From Pseudomonas spelaei (GTDB taxonomy: Bacteria > Pseudomonadota > Gammaproteobacteria > Pseudomonadales > Pseudomonadaceae), in contig NZ_WNNK01000029.1 of assembly GCF_009724245.1 (NCBI RefSeq), forward strand, positions 1 to 64,000: a stretch of 64,000 bases of DNA. Reading direction: 5' to 3'. The notes below the pieces were generated by a model. The model saw nothing but the letters and a program-made list of their open reading frames with translations. It searched no databases and had not been told where the DNA came from. Positions 17,533-27,400 of the stretch are shown piece after piece; the first letter of the stretch is position 1, and every line of letters begins with the position of its first letter. Made by a program: the position numbers and the translations under genes.

Positions 17533-18522
17533 TCACTTCACGCGTTGCATTTCTTCCCAGACGGCGTCGTAGTAAGCCCTTTCCAGACGAAAGTGCTGCG
17601 ACAACGAGGTCAGGAACGCGTTCTGGAACCCAGCGTCTGGAATGCGTCGCGAGATAAGCTGCCATTCACGCTTGGCCCGAGGCGGCACGAGACTGATGTG
17701 GATCTTGTAATACTCGGCCGCGTCTTCGCTGATGCCGGCCTTGAGCAGCGCGTGATAGAGCTTTTCGTGATTGCCGGGAACCACCAGTTCGGTGACGTAG
17801 AACACGGCCAGGCCCCAGCCGACGTCCGGATTGCGAAAGCAGCGGGCGCGGTTGTTGAGGTACGCGACTTCCTCGGGCATCGTCGAGATCGCCTGAAAGT
17901 CGCCCTCCAGGTCCACAGCATTGAGCAGCTTCGCCAGCAACCGAGGGTGTGAGCGTTGCTCGTCCTCTTCCCCCAACTCACCGTAAAGGTAGCGGGCAAG
18001 CGCGGCGGCCTCATCCACATCAATCAGGTTGACCAACAGGTCCGCCGCTTCCCGATACAGGCGAAAGGTTCGAAACCACTGGTGCCGCAGAAAAACCTGG
18101 AGCTGTGCAGGCGAGGCATGGCCTGCGAACACATACTGCGACATCGGGTGTTTCTCGCGAGACTGCGAAGAAATTTCTTGCTCGAGCCGCTCCTGGAAAC
18201 CCGCCTCGGACAGAGGCCTTGCGATATCTGCCGAAGGGATAAAACGCTCTTCCACTCGATAGATGGCATTGGCCAGCCAGCGTCGGGTGAGCGACGTCGC
18301 CACATCGTCGCTCAGCGAAAGGATATAGAGCAGGTGTTGATACTCGGCGAAGGCCTGGGCATTGCCCTTGTGGGCCGACTCAGTCAGATCAGAAAGCGCT
18401 GTGGCCGCCGCTTCAATAGAGGCGGACGAGGCATTGGACGCCAGCGCGTCGGTGACACTGCGAGCGGCCGGCGTGTGCAGGCCCTGGAGTTGTTGCAGGG
18501 AAAAGTTACGCGTGTTCATCAT
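17533..18522 (-). CDS. flcD: Haem-oxygenase-like diiron oxidase, FlcD-like
   Basis: A 329-residue all-helical protein of the haem-oxygenase-like diiron group (iron-containing redox enzymes). Likely metal ligands sit in ERFIPSA, RHQWFRTF, YLYGELGEE, QRSHPRLL, TELVVPGNHEK and YYKIHISL, repeating in order with those of the next upstream protein. By the known pathway the two iron enzymes decarboxylate and N-hydroxylate the cysteine adduct and cut out the alpha carbon; FlcD is reported with the second step, to my memory. Start at 18522 follows AAGGA (an in-frame ATG is also present one codon later). Confidence 0.82.
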   Translation of the reverse strand: MMNTRNFSLQQLQGLHTPAARSVTDALASNASSASIEAAATALSDLTESAHKGNAQAFAEYQHLLYILSLSDDVATSLTRRWLANAIYRVEERFIPSADIARPLSEAGFQERLEQEISSQSREKHPMSQYVFAGHASPAQLQVFLRHQWFRTFRLYREAADLLVNLIDVDEAAALARYLYGELGEEDEQRSHPRLLAKLLNAVDLEGDFQAISTMPEEVAYLNNRARCFRNPDVGWGLAVFYVTELVVPGNHEKLYHALLKAGISEDAAEYYKIHISLVPPRAKREWQLISRRIPDAGFQNAFLTSLSQHFRLERAYYDAVWEEMQRVK

Positions 18523-18558
18523 GTCTGTTCCTTATTGTTATAGGTGCACCGTGACGGC

Positions 18559-19584
18559 TCAGGCTGGCTGGCCGGACTGCTCCTGCATCTGCTGCCACAA
18601 CATATCGAAGTACGCCCGGTTGATTTCGAAGTGGCGCGTCAGCGACTGCATGAACTGGCGCTGGAACGTTGCGCTCGGCGCGAGCTTGGCAATCAGTTCC
18701 CACATCTCCTCGGTGTCGATCTCGTCCTGTGTGCCGTGCAGGCGATGGAACTCGCTGGGCTCTTCTGGAACCCCCAAGCGCTGCAACAGTTCGTAGATAC
18801 GCCGGTGGTTGACGCAACTCACTGACTCCACCGCGTACAGCAGCGCCAGGCCCCAGGCGACATCGGTGTGGCGGACACAACGGATGCGGTTATTGAGGTA
18901 CGCCTTTTCCAACGGATGGAGCGCCGGGAAATCGACTTGCAACGGAATATCGAAATACGTCATGAGGTGCGAGAGCAACGCCGGGTGCGAGCGATCAGGC
19001 GCCTCCGCCCCGGCCTCGCCATAGAGGTTGCGATAGAACACCGAGGCGTCTTCGATGGCTTCGAAGCGAAACGCGAGCTCCGCCAGCAAGCTGTAGAAGT
19101 TGTACGAACGGTTCCAGTGGTGCTGCAGGAAAAACCGCACATCTTCCAGCGGCGGAGAGCCTTGGAAAAGATGGACCGACATGGGGTGCTTGACGCGGGT
19201 GCGCGCGGCAATTTCGGCGTCGACTTTTTCCCGGAACTGATCCACGGGCAGCGCAGAGAAATCAGACAGCGCTGGCGCGAACTCGTCTTCCATCCGGTAC
19301 ACCTGGCTCGCCATCCAGCGGCGGGTCGGCTCGGTGCGAGCGTCGCCCGGAATATGCAGTTCCAGGAGCAGCGATTGGTATTGCGCGTAGGCTGCCGCAT
19401 CTCCCGCCAAGCCCTTCGCGGTCAGCGCGAGAATAGCCTCGAGCGCGAGTGTGACTTGGGAGTAAGTTGCGGTGGGCTTCAACGCTGCGGCCAGGAGGGC
19501 CGATGCATCGTCAGCGGCAGCACACGCCTGGTTGCAGAGACTTTCCGGGTTCACTGCTTCGCGAAAGGTGTTGAGCTTATTCAT
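18559..19584 (-). CDS. flcE: Haem-oxygenase-like diiron oxidase, FlcE-like
   Basis: A 341-residue helical protein, paralogous to the next gene. Shared ligand-bearing motifs are EDEFAPAL, QHHWNRSY, NLYGEAGAE, DRSHPALL, ESVSCVNHRR and FHRLHGTQ. It is the first gene of the operon, with AAGGAG before the ATG and a CueR-like promoter 107 bp upstream. In the fluopsin C pathway this type of enzyme turns the S-linked cysteine into an oxime by decarboxylation and N-hydroxylation. Copper induction is strongly suggested by the promoter. The exact step is by analogy. Confidence 0.83.
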   Translation of the reverse strand: MNKLNTFREAVNPESLCNQACAAADDASALLAAALKPTATYSQVTLALEAILALTAKGLAGDAAAYAQYQSLLLELHIPGDARTEPTRRWMASQVYRMEDEFAPALSDFSALPVDQFREKVDAEIAARTRVKHPMSVHLFQGSPPLEDVRFFLQHHWNRSYNFYSLLAELAFRFEAIEDASVFYRNLYGEAGAEAPDRSHPALLSHLMTYFDIPLQVDFPALHPLEKAYLNNRIRCVRHTDVAWGLALLYAVESVSCVNHRRIYELLQRLGVPEEPSEFHRLHGTQDEIDTEEMWELIAKLAPSATFQRQFMQSLTRHFEINRAYFDMLWQQMQEQSGQPA

Positions 19585-19690
19585 GACGATCTCCTTTGGC
19601 GACGAAGGAGATGGCGGGCGTAGCGCTTTTTTGGAGGGCGACAGAAGCCATTGAACTACCTCTTGAGCTTTGTTGTTGTTGTTGAAAAAA

Positions 19691-19721
19691 AGCTTAAAGG
19701 TTCCCGCAATGGCAAGGTCAA
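19691..19721 (-). promoter_or_regulatory. CueR-like promoter of the flc operon
   Basis: Read on the minus strand it has -35 TTGACC, a 19-bp spacer holding the dyad ACCTTGCC-ATTGC-GGGAACCT, and -10 TAAGCT. The long 19-bp spacer with an ACCTT-type dyad is the arrangement used by MerR-family CueR activators at copA promoters. It lies 107 bp upstream of flcE. Confidence 0.8.
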
Positions 19722-19854
19722 GGCTTGTAGGAAATTTCTTTTTATGTGCGAAAGTTCGGCGCTTGCGGGGTTCTGATGGGCATGAATATCTACCCCTCTT
19801 TCAGGCTCAATGAATAACCCTGTGGCGAGGGTGCTCAAGACTACAAAGATCAAC

Positions 19855-19964
19855 TGTGGGAGTTGTCGAGCCCCAGCGAGGCTACGATGGCGGCGGGTCA
19901 GGCAACATCAATGTTTGCTGTACCGACGCCATCGTAGCCTCGCTGGGGCTCGGCAACTCCCACA
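19855..19964. repeat. REP doublet (REPIN), type B, copy 2
   Basis: The arms TGTGGGAGTTGTCGAGC and GCTCGGCAACTCCCACA pair, with inner CCCAGCGAGGCTACGAT / ATCGTAGCCTCGCTGGG. Relative to copy 1, changes in one arm are nearly always matched in the other. The loop shares CATCAATGTTTG with copy 1. It sits in the ~430-bp gap between flcE and copZ, upstream of the flc promoter; the rest of that gap shows no gene. Confidence 0.9.
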
Positions 19965-20011
19965 CTGAATTTGCTTCGGTTGCCGGATCTCCATGCCTTA
20001 ACTGAACGACA

Positions 20012-20227
20012 TTAGGGATTGCCCTCTCGCCACAGGCTTGAAGGGATGTACCCGGCCTCGCTAAGTGCTGCGAGGAAAACGCTGTGTTCCAGGGCGCTGT
20101 CGACCCGTGCCAAGCGTGTGGGCGGGTCGGTTTCAATACGCGCTTGCGGGTCGACGCTCAGCAGCGCCTTGGTAACGGATCTGGCGCAACCGCCGCAGGT
20201 CATGTTTGGAATGTGGAAACGCAGCAT
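20012..20227 (-). CDS. copZ: Copper chaperone CopZ
   Basis: A 71-residue heavy-metal-associated domain with the copper-binding MTCGGC motif at residues 9-14, followed by the usual beta-alpha-beta pattern ending in LSEAGYIPSSL. It carries Cu(I) in the cytosol and would hand it to the CopA ATPase encoded just upstream. AGGAG precedes the ATG. A CueR-like promoter lies in the 90-bp gap behind copA, so it can be transcribed on its own. The same place is held by a copper chaperone gene next to flcE in P. aeruginosa. Confidence 0.9.
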   Translation of the reverse strand: MLRFHIPNMTCGGCARSVTKALLSVDPQARIETDPPTRLARVDSALEHSVFLAALSEAGYIPSSLWREGNP

Positions 20228-20260
20228 CGTTGATCTCCTGGTGGATGACTGTGTCCGAGT

Positions 20261-20291
20261 AAAATGGTGTTTGACCTCGTGGCAAGGTCAA
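20261..20291 (-). promoter_or_regulatory. CueR-like promoter of copZ
   Basis: On the minus strand: -35 TTGACC, a 19-bp spacer, and a weak -10 CATTTT. The dyad GACCTTGCCACGAGGTC overlaps the -35 and spacer. It lies 34-64 bp upstream of the copZ ATG. It is less canonical than the other three boxes, mainly at the -10 and in the right half of the dyad. Confidence 0.65.
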
Positions 20292-20317
20292 ACACTTTTT
20301 ATCGCTTCAGCCCAGAA

Positions 20318-22888
20318 TCAATGCTCATTCACCAGCTGTGACTTGGGCGATGCCGCCCCGCTCCCCTGCGTCTCAGTGCGCGCTTCAACCGTCATGGGCG
20401 CCTGGAAACGTTTGAGCCGCAGCGCGTTACCGAGCACAAAGACACTGGAGAGCGCCATCGCCGCCGCCGCGAAGATCGGCGACAGCAGCGTGCCGTTCAC
20501 TGGATACAGCGCACCCGCTGCGACCGGAATCAGCACAGCGTTGTAGGCAAAGGCCCAGAACAGGTTCTGCTTGATGTTGCGGATCGTCGCCTGACTGAGT
20601 GCGATGGCATTCGGCACGCCACGCAGGTCGCCCGACATCAGCACCACGTCAGCGGCCTCGATCGCCACATCGGTTCCCGTGCCGATGGCCAGCCCGACGT
20701 CTGCCTCCGCGAGTGCCGGCGCATCGTTGATACCGTCGCCGACGAAGGCAACCCGCGCGCCATTGATGCGGAATTTCTTCAGCGCCGCGACCTTGCCGTC
20801 AGGCAGGACCTCGGCGGCCACTTCGTCGATCCCCAGTTGCTTGGCAATCGCCGTCGCCGTCGCCGCATTGTCGCCGGTGATCATCGCCACTTTGAGCCCC
20901 AGCGCGTGCAGCGCCTTGATCGCCTCGGGCGTCGACTCCTTGATCGGATCGGCGACCGCAATCACCGCCGCCAAGCGGCCGTCAATCGCAGCATAGAGCG
21001 GGCTCTTGCCGTGTGCGCCGAGATGTTCGGCGGTGGCCACAAAACCCTTCACATCAAGACCGAGTTGCGTCATGAAGCGGTCTGCGCCGACAGCCACCGT
21101 GCGGCCGGCAACCTTGGCCGACACGCCGTAGCCCGGTGTCGCGTCAAAGTCCTCGATAGGTGCGAGCGTGATACCCCGCTGCTTGGCGGCGGCGACGATG
21201 GCTTCGGCAATCGGGTGTTCGGAGCGCGTCTCGATGGCCGCCACCAGCGCCAGCACTTCGTTGTATTCAAAGCCCTCGGCCGGAACCAGGTCCGTCAGCT
21301 CGGGGCGCCCTTTGGTCAGCGTGCCGGTCTTGTCGAGTGCAATCACGCTCACATCCCGCAGTGCTTGTAGGGCTTCACCCTTGCGAAAGAGCACACCGAG
21401 TTCGGCCGCGCGGCCGGTACCGACCATGATCGAGGTCGGCGTGGCCAGCCCCATGGCGCACGGGCAGGCAATAATCAGCACCGCGACCGCATTGACCAGC
21501 GCAAAGGTCAGCGCCGGAGCCGGACCGAAGATCAGCCACACCAGGAAGGTCAATGTGGCCGCCGCCATTACCGCCGGGACGAACCACATGGTCACCTTAT
21601 CCACCAGCGCCTGGATGGGCAGCTTGGAACCCTGCGCCTGCTCGACCAGGCGGATGATCTGCGCCAGCACCGTATTGGCGCCGACCTTGGTGACGCGGAA
21701 ACTGAAAGCCCCGGTCTTGTTGATCGTGCCACCGACGACTTCGGCGCCTACCCCTTTGGACACGGGCACCGGCTCGCCGCTGATCATGCTCTCGTCAACA
21801 TAAGAGGCGCCCTCGACCACCTCGCCGTCTACCGGCACCTTCTCGCCCGGACGCACCAGCACGATGTCACCGGTCGTCACCTGATCAAGCGCTACCTCGA
21901 GCGTTTCGCCGTTGCGCTCCACGCGTGCGGTCTTGGCCTGAAGCCCGACCAGCCGCTTGATCGCCTGCGAGGTTCGCCCCTTGGCGCCCGCCTCCAGTGT
22001 GCGGCCGAGCAGGATCAAGGTCACGATCACTGCGGCAGCTTCGAAATAAACGTTGGCGGTACCCTGCGGCAGTACGTCGGGGACGAAAGTCGCGACCAGC
22101 GAATAGCCGTACGCCGCCGCCGTGCCGACAGAAACCAGCGAGTTCATATCGGGGGCGCCGCGCAGCAACGCGGGCACGCCTTTGCGGAAGAAGCGCAGGC
22201 CCGGGCCGAACAGGACCAGGGTGGCAAGCACGAACTGCAGGTACCAGCTCGTCTGCTGGCCCAGAACGCTCATCACCCAATGATGCATCGCGGGAATCAG
22301 GTGCGAGCCCATTTCGAGAATAAACACGGGCAAGGTCAGGACACCGGCAATGAGCAACGAGCGCCGCAGCGCACGCGTTTCGCCTTCACGGCGCTCAGCG
22401 TCCTGATCGCCGGCATTCGCGGTTGCGTCGGACACACGCCGGGAGGTGTAACCCGCCTGCTGGACCGCCGCTTCAAGGTCAACAATCGACACGACTCCTG
22501 CCAGGTGGCGCACCCGGGCGCGCTCGGTTGCCAGGTTGACATTGGCCTCGAGCACGCCGGGAACTTTCGCCAGCGCCTTTTCAACCCGACCCACGCACGA
22601 AGCGCAGGTCATGTCTTCGATCGCCAGCTCAGTGGTCTCTTCACGGACGCTGTAGCCCGCGCCCTCGATAGCGCGCACCGCCGCCTGCGGATCGGCCACG
22701 CCGCCGAAGGTGATGTCGGCACGCTCGGTGGCGAGATTCACCGCAGCGGTCTGCACGCCGGGGACCGCCTTCAGCGCGCGCTCGACACGACCGACGCACG
22801 AAGCACACGTCATGCCTTCCACCGGCAGGCTCAGACGCGTGGTGGACGTGGACGGATTGGAGCCTGGTTGCTGGGAAACGGAAGCCAT
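20318..22888 (-). CDS. copA: Cu(I)-translocating P1B-type ATPase CopA
   Basis: An 856-residue copper-exporting P-type ATPase. It has two N-terminal metal-binding domains, each with MTCASC (about residues 25 and 93), then eight membrane helices. The CPC metal site is in IACPCAMGLATP, the phosphorylated Asp in DKTGTLTKG, and the hinge in GDGINDAPALAEAD. It moves Cu(I) from the cytosol to the periplasm. Its own CueR-like promoter overlaps the end of the opmE gene upstream. Within the P. aeruginosa layout mexPQ-opmE-PA3520-flc, this copA is an extra gene at the same locus. Confidence 0.93.
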   Translation of the reverse strand: MASVSQQPGSNPSTSTTRLSLPVEGMTCASCVGRVERALKAVPGVQTAAVNLATERADITFGGVADPQAAVRAIEGAGYSVREETTELAIEDMTCASCVGRVEKALAKVPGVLEANVNLATERARVRHLAGVVSIVDLEAAVQQAGYTSRRVSDATANAGDQDAERREGETRALRRSLLIAGVLTLPVFILEMGSHLIPAMHHWVMSVLGQQTSWYLQFVLATLVLFGPGLRFFRKGVPALLRGAPDMNSLVSVGTAAAYGYSLVATFVPDVLPQGTANVYFEAAAVIVTLILLGRTLEAGAKGRTSQAIKRLVGLQAKTARVERNGETLEVALDQVTTGDIVLVRPGEKVPVDGEVVEGASYVDESMISGEPVPVSKGVGAEVVGGTINKTGAFSFRVTKVGANTVLAQIIRLVEQAQGSKLPIQALVDKVTMWFVPAVMAAATLTFLVWLIFGPAPALTFALVNAVAVLIIACPCAMGLATPTSIMVGTGRAAELGVLFRKGEALQALRDVSVIALDKTGTLTKGRPELTDLVPAEGFEYNEVLALVAAIETRSEHPIAEAIVAAAKQRGITLAPIEDFDATPGYGVSAKVAGRTVAVGADRFMTQLGLDVKGFVATAEHLGAHGKSPLYAAIDGRLAAVIAVADPIKESTPEAIKALHALGLKVAMITGDNAATATAIAKQLGIDEVAAEVLPDGKVAALKKFRINGARVAFVGDGINDAPALAEADVGLAIGTGTDVAIEAADVVLMSGDLRGVPNAIALSQATIRNIKQNLFWAFAYNAVLIPVAAGALYPVNGTLLSPIFAAAAMALSSVFVLGNALRLKRFQAPMTVEARTETQGSGAASPKSQLVNEH

Positions 22889-22921
22889 TGCATTACCCCT
22901 TTGAATGTCTCTGTTGAACCA

Positions 22922-22952
22922 AGCCTAAACCTTCCCTCTTTGGCAAGGTCAA
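22922..22952 (-). promoter_or_regulatory. CueR-like promoter of copA
   Basis: On the minus strand: -35 TTGACC, 19-bp spacer and -10 TAGGCT, with the near-perfect dyad ACCTTGCCA-AAG-AGGGAAGGT. The -35 overlaps the stop codon of opmE. This is the most canonical CueR box of the four here. Confidence 0.88.
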
Positions 22953-24445
22953 GGCCTGTGGGTGATTTGTTTCCCACGATCAAGACTCGCTACGCCCTTG
23001 GCCCCGCTGCAATCTTGACCCGCCTGCTCGCAAATCTCCCATCCACCACCCAATGCCTTGTAGATGCTGACAACCGCAAGCCGCTGATGGGTCCGCGCGA
23101 CGGTCAGCGCACGCCGACTGGCAAAGTCCGACCGTTCGGCCTCCAGCACGTCTAGGTAAACCCCTTCGCCTTCGGCAAACTGCAGCCTGGCCAACCGTGA
23201 CGCCTCGCGATTGGCGGCGGACTCCAGCAGGCGTAATTGCAGCGTGCTGCCCGCCGCACTATTGGACCTGAAGGCATTATCGGTTTCCTGCAGTGCGCGC
23301 AACACCGTCTGGTCATAGACGATCAAGGCCTCCTGGGTACGCGATTCGCTGACGGCGATCCGGGCGCGTACGCGGCCAAAATCGAGAAGATTCCAACGAA
23401 TAGCCGGGCCGATAAAGCTGGATTGCGTGCCGGCTTCACCCAATGCATCGAGGCTCCCGGCAACGAACCCGATTGAACCTTGTACCTGGATCTCAGGGTA
23501 CAGGCCGGCCGTCTCCACCCCAATCCGCGCCGTGGCCGCCGCGAGGGCCCGCTCGGCCGCCGCAATATCGGAGCGCCGTAAAAGCAGCCCGGCGGGGTCG
23601 CCGACAGCCAGGGCTCGCACGGCCAGCCTTTCATCCTCAGGCTTGGCCGCTGGCAATCTGAATGTCTGCGGTGTTTCGCCAAGAAGGATAGCCAGTGCGT
23701 TGGTCGCGGCCGCCCGGCGACGCTCCAACTCGGGGGCCGTCGCCTCGACACCGCGCAGCAGCGCTTCGGCACGTAGACGGTCGAACTCGGTGGCCGAATC
23801 GGCGCCGACCATACGGGTGACCATATTCAAGCTTTCACGCTGGCTTTGGCTGATGTCGGCGACCACCGCCAGTTCGGCCTCAAGGCCGCGCATTTCAAAC
23901 CAGGTGGCCGCCACCTCGGCCGCCACGCCCGCTTGCACCCCACGCAGCAGCGCTTCGCGAGAACCTGCCTGGGCAGTGGCCGCCTCCACCGAGCGCCGCA
24001 CACGGCCAAACAGATCAATTTCCCAGGATGCGTCGAGCGCACCGCGATAGCTTTCAGCATGACGGCTCTGGCCAGACGGAGTCTCGACTTCACTGCGTCG
24101 CGCATGTTCATAGCCGAGTGCAGGACCGCCGCGCGGCAGGAAGCCCTGACGACTCTCGCGCAGCACCGCCTTGGCCTCGTCGAGCCGCACGGCAGCGATA
24201 CCAATGTCATGGTTCGCTGCGAGCGCACGCTGGATCAAGGTGGTGAGCGCGGGCTCGTCAAAGGCGCGCCACCATTGCACCTCGACCGCGCCCGAACTGA
24301 GCGTCGCAGAGGGCTCGCCGAAGCTGGCAGGAAACTGCGACGAAGACAGCGCGGGCGCAGAGTAATCGGGCCCTACCGAGGCACATCCCACCAGCAGGAA
24401 AAGCGCACTGAGCGGGAGCAAAACTGCTTGATAAGGACTTCTCAT
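22949..24445 (-). CDS. opmE: RND efflux outer-membrane factor, OpmE-like
   Basis: A 498-residue outer-membrane lipoprotein of the TolC/OprM family. It begins MRSPYQAVLLPLSALFLLVG-C, where the cysteine after LLVG is the lipid site. WWRAFDEPALTTLIQRAL and the paired repeats EAKAVLRESRQGFLP and later TARIGVETAGLYPEIQVQ are family hallmarks. Its ATG overlaps the mexQ stop by four bases, and it closes the mexP-mexQ-opmE operon. By synteny with P. aeruginosa PA3521, it forms the exit duct of a copper-induced tripartite pump. Confidence 0.88.
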   Translation of the reverse strand: MRSPYQAVLLPLSALFLLVGCASVGPDYSAPALSSSQFPASFGEPSATLSSGAVEVQWWRAFDEPALTTLIQRALAANHDIGIAAVRLDEAKAVLRESRQGFLPRGGPALGYEHARRSEVETPSGQSRHAESYRGALDASWEIDLFGRVRRSVEAATAQAGSREALLRGVQAGVAAEVAATWFEMRGLEAELAVVADISQSQRESLNMVTRMVGADSATEFDRLRAEALLRGVEATAPELERRRAAATNALAILLGETPQTFRLPAAKPEDERLAVRALAVGDPAGLLLRRSDIAAAERALAAATARIGVETAGLYPEIQVQGSIGFVAGSLDALGEAGTQSSFIGPAIRWNLLDFGRVRARIAVSESRTQEALIVYDQTVLRALQETDNAFRSNSAAGSTLQLRLLESAANREASRLARLQFAEGEGVYLDVLEAERSDFASRRALTVARTHQRLAVVSIYKALGGGWEICEQAGQDCSGAKGVASLDRGKQITHRP

Positions 24446-27400
24446 GACGTGCTCTCCTGCAGGCGTGGCTTCACGCTTGAGCGGTGCCGCTCGAAGCGGG
24501 TGGCCATGGCGCGAATCACCACATAAAAAACCGGCGTCAGGAACAGCCCGAATAACGTCACGCCGAGCATGCCCGCGAACACCGCAATACCCATGGCCTG
24601 GCGCATCTCAGCCCCGGCGCCGCTGGCCAATACCAGCGGAACCACGCCGGCGACGAAGGCCAGTGAAGTCATCAGGATCGGCCGCAGTCGCAGTCGACAC
24701 GCCTCGATGACCGCCTCCAGCGCGCTGGCACCTTCGGCTTCGCGGCTACGGGCGAACTCGACAATCAGGATGGCGTTCTTGGCCGCCAGACCGACCAGCA
24801 CAATGAGCCCGATCTGGACGAAGACGTTGTTGTCGCCGCCCACCAGCCACACGCCAATGATCGCGCTCAACAGACACATCGGCACGATCAGCATCACGGC
24901 CAACGGCAGCAGCCAGCTGTTGTATTGCGCGGCGAGGATCAGGTAAGCGAGCAGCACACACAGCGGGAAAATGAACAGTGCCGAGTCTCCGGCGAGCTTT
25001 TGCTGGTAGGTGAGATCCGTCCATTCGAAGCTCGTGCCTTCAGGCAGCACCTCGTTCGCCAGACGTTCCATGGCCGCAACCGCCTGCCCTGAACTGACGC
25101 CTGCCATCGCGCCGCCCGAGATGTCGACCGAGGGGTAGCCGTTATAGTGCGTCACGCGGTCTGGACCAGAACTCGGCGTGACACTGACAAACGAGGACAA
25201 GGGCAGCATGTCCCCGGCCGCATTGCGTACTTGCAGGCGGCCGATGGCCTCGGCCTGCATGCGGTGGTCCGCATCGGCTTGGGCCGTCACCTTGTAGGTG
25301 CGGCCGAAGCGGTTGAAGTCATTGACATAGAGCGAGCCCAGATAGACCTGGAGCGATTCGAATACATCCGCCAGATGGACGCCCTGGCTCTTGACCTGAG
25401 TACGATCAATAGCGACATCGAGCTGGGGAGCATTGACGTCAACGCTGGTCATAAGCCCGGCGACCTGGCCTGACTCGGTGGCTTTCATCATCAATGCCCG
25501 GGTCTGCTCAACCAGCGCCTCAAGCCCAGCCCCGCCACGGTCCTCGACCTGCATCTTGAAGCCCCCGGTAGCGCCAAGGCCCGGCACGGGCGGCGGCGGG
25601 AAGACGCCGAGAAATCCGTCCTGGATGCCGGAAAACTTGCCTTGCAGGCGCACGGCAATGGCGTTCGCGGCGAGGTCAGGCGTGGTGCGGTCCTTGAACG
25701 GGTCGAGCATGACAAACATCACCGCCGCGTTCGGTACGTTAACGAAGCCGTTGATCGACAGGCCCGGGAACGCCACCACGCTTTCAACGCCGGGCTCTGC
25801 CAGGGCAATCTTCGACATTTGCTTGACGACCTCGTCGGTGCGATCCAGCGATGCCCCGTTGGGGAGTTGGGCGATCCCCACCAGGTAGTATTTGTCCTGC
25901 ATCGGCACAAAGCCCGGCGGAACGGCCTGGAACCCAAAGTAGGTCAACACAAGCAACCCACCGTAAACCAGCAGCGCCACACTGCTGCCCCGAACAACCT
26001 TGCGCACCGTGTTGCCATAAGCCTGCGGTGCACGTTGAAATGGTCGGCCAATTGCCTGGAGCAATCGCTCAGCCCGGCCCCGCAGGCTACGCGGGTCTCT
26101 TGCAATGCCCTCCTCGCGCGGGCGCAACAACATCCCGGCAAGCGCCGGGCTGAGGGTCAGCGAATTGACCGCCGAGAGAATGGTCGAGATGGCGATGGTC
26201 AGCGCGAACTGGCGATAGAACTCGCCCTGCAAACCGCTCAGGAAAGCCGTCGGAATAAACACGGCGGCAAGCACCGAGGTGATCGCAATGATCGGGCCGG
26301 TGACCTCGTCCATCGCACGCCTTGCGGCTTGCGTGGGTTCCTCGCCATTTTCGATGTGCCGTTCGACGTTCTCGACCACCACGATCGCATCGTCGACGAC
26401 AATCCCGATCGACAGTACCAAGCCAAACAACGACAAGGTGTTGAGCGAAAAACCCATCAGGTGCATCACTGCGAAGGTGCCGACCAGCGACACCGGCACC
26501 GCCATCAGGGGAATGAGTGAGGCCCGCCAATTACGCAGGAACACCACCACCACGATGACGACGAGCAGGATCGCCTCCAACAGGGTGATCGCCACCGACT
26601 CAAGCGAGGCCCGCACAAACACCGTCGGGTCATAGGCGATACGTGAGGTAAGCCCGGCCGGGAAGTTGCGTTCAAGGCGCTGCATGGTGTCGCGCACCGC
26701 CTGTGAAACATCGAGCGCGTTGGCGCCCGGGCTCTGGATGATTTGCAGCGCAACGGCTGGCTCGCCGTCAAGCAGGCTGCGCAGCGCATAAGCATCAGCG
26801 CCCATTTCGACCCGCGCAACATCGCGCAAGCGCGTCACCTGACCCTCGCTGCCCGTGCGAATGATGATGTCGCCGAACTGTTCTTCGTCGGTCAACCGCC
26901 CGAGCGTGTTCACTGTTACCTGGAAGGCCGCAGTGGAGTTGGGCGCCTGGCCAACGGAGCCGGCGGCGACTTGCACGTTCTGTTCGCGCACGGCGCCAAT
27001 CACGTCGCCCGCCGTCAGCCCGCGTGCAGCGATCAGGTTCGGGTCCAGCCACAGCCGCATGCTGTATTCGCCAGCGCCCCACACCAGCACGTCGCTGATC
27101 CCCGGGATGCGGGACAACTCGTCGCGCACCTGGAGGTAGGCGTAGTTCGAGATATAGAGCGGGTCGTAGCGTTTATCGGGCGACAGCAGATGCACCACCA
27201 TCAGAATGTCCGGCGAGGTCTTTTGCGTGACGACGCCCTGGCGCTGGACCTCTTCAGGCAAACGCGACAGCACCCGCGAGACCCGGTTTTGCACCTGGAT
27301 CTGGGCCATATCGGCGTTCGTGCCCTGGGCGAACGTGACGGTCAGGATCATTCGCCCATCCGTTGCCGATTGCGACGACATGTACAGCATGCCCTCGACC

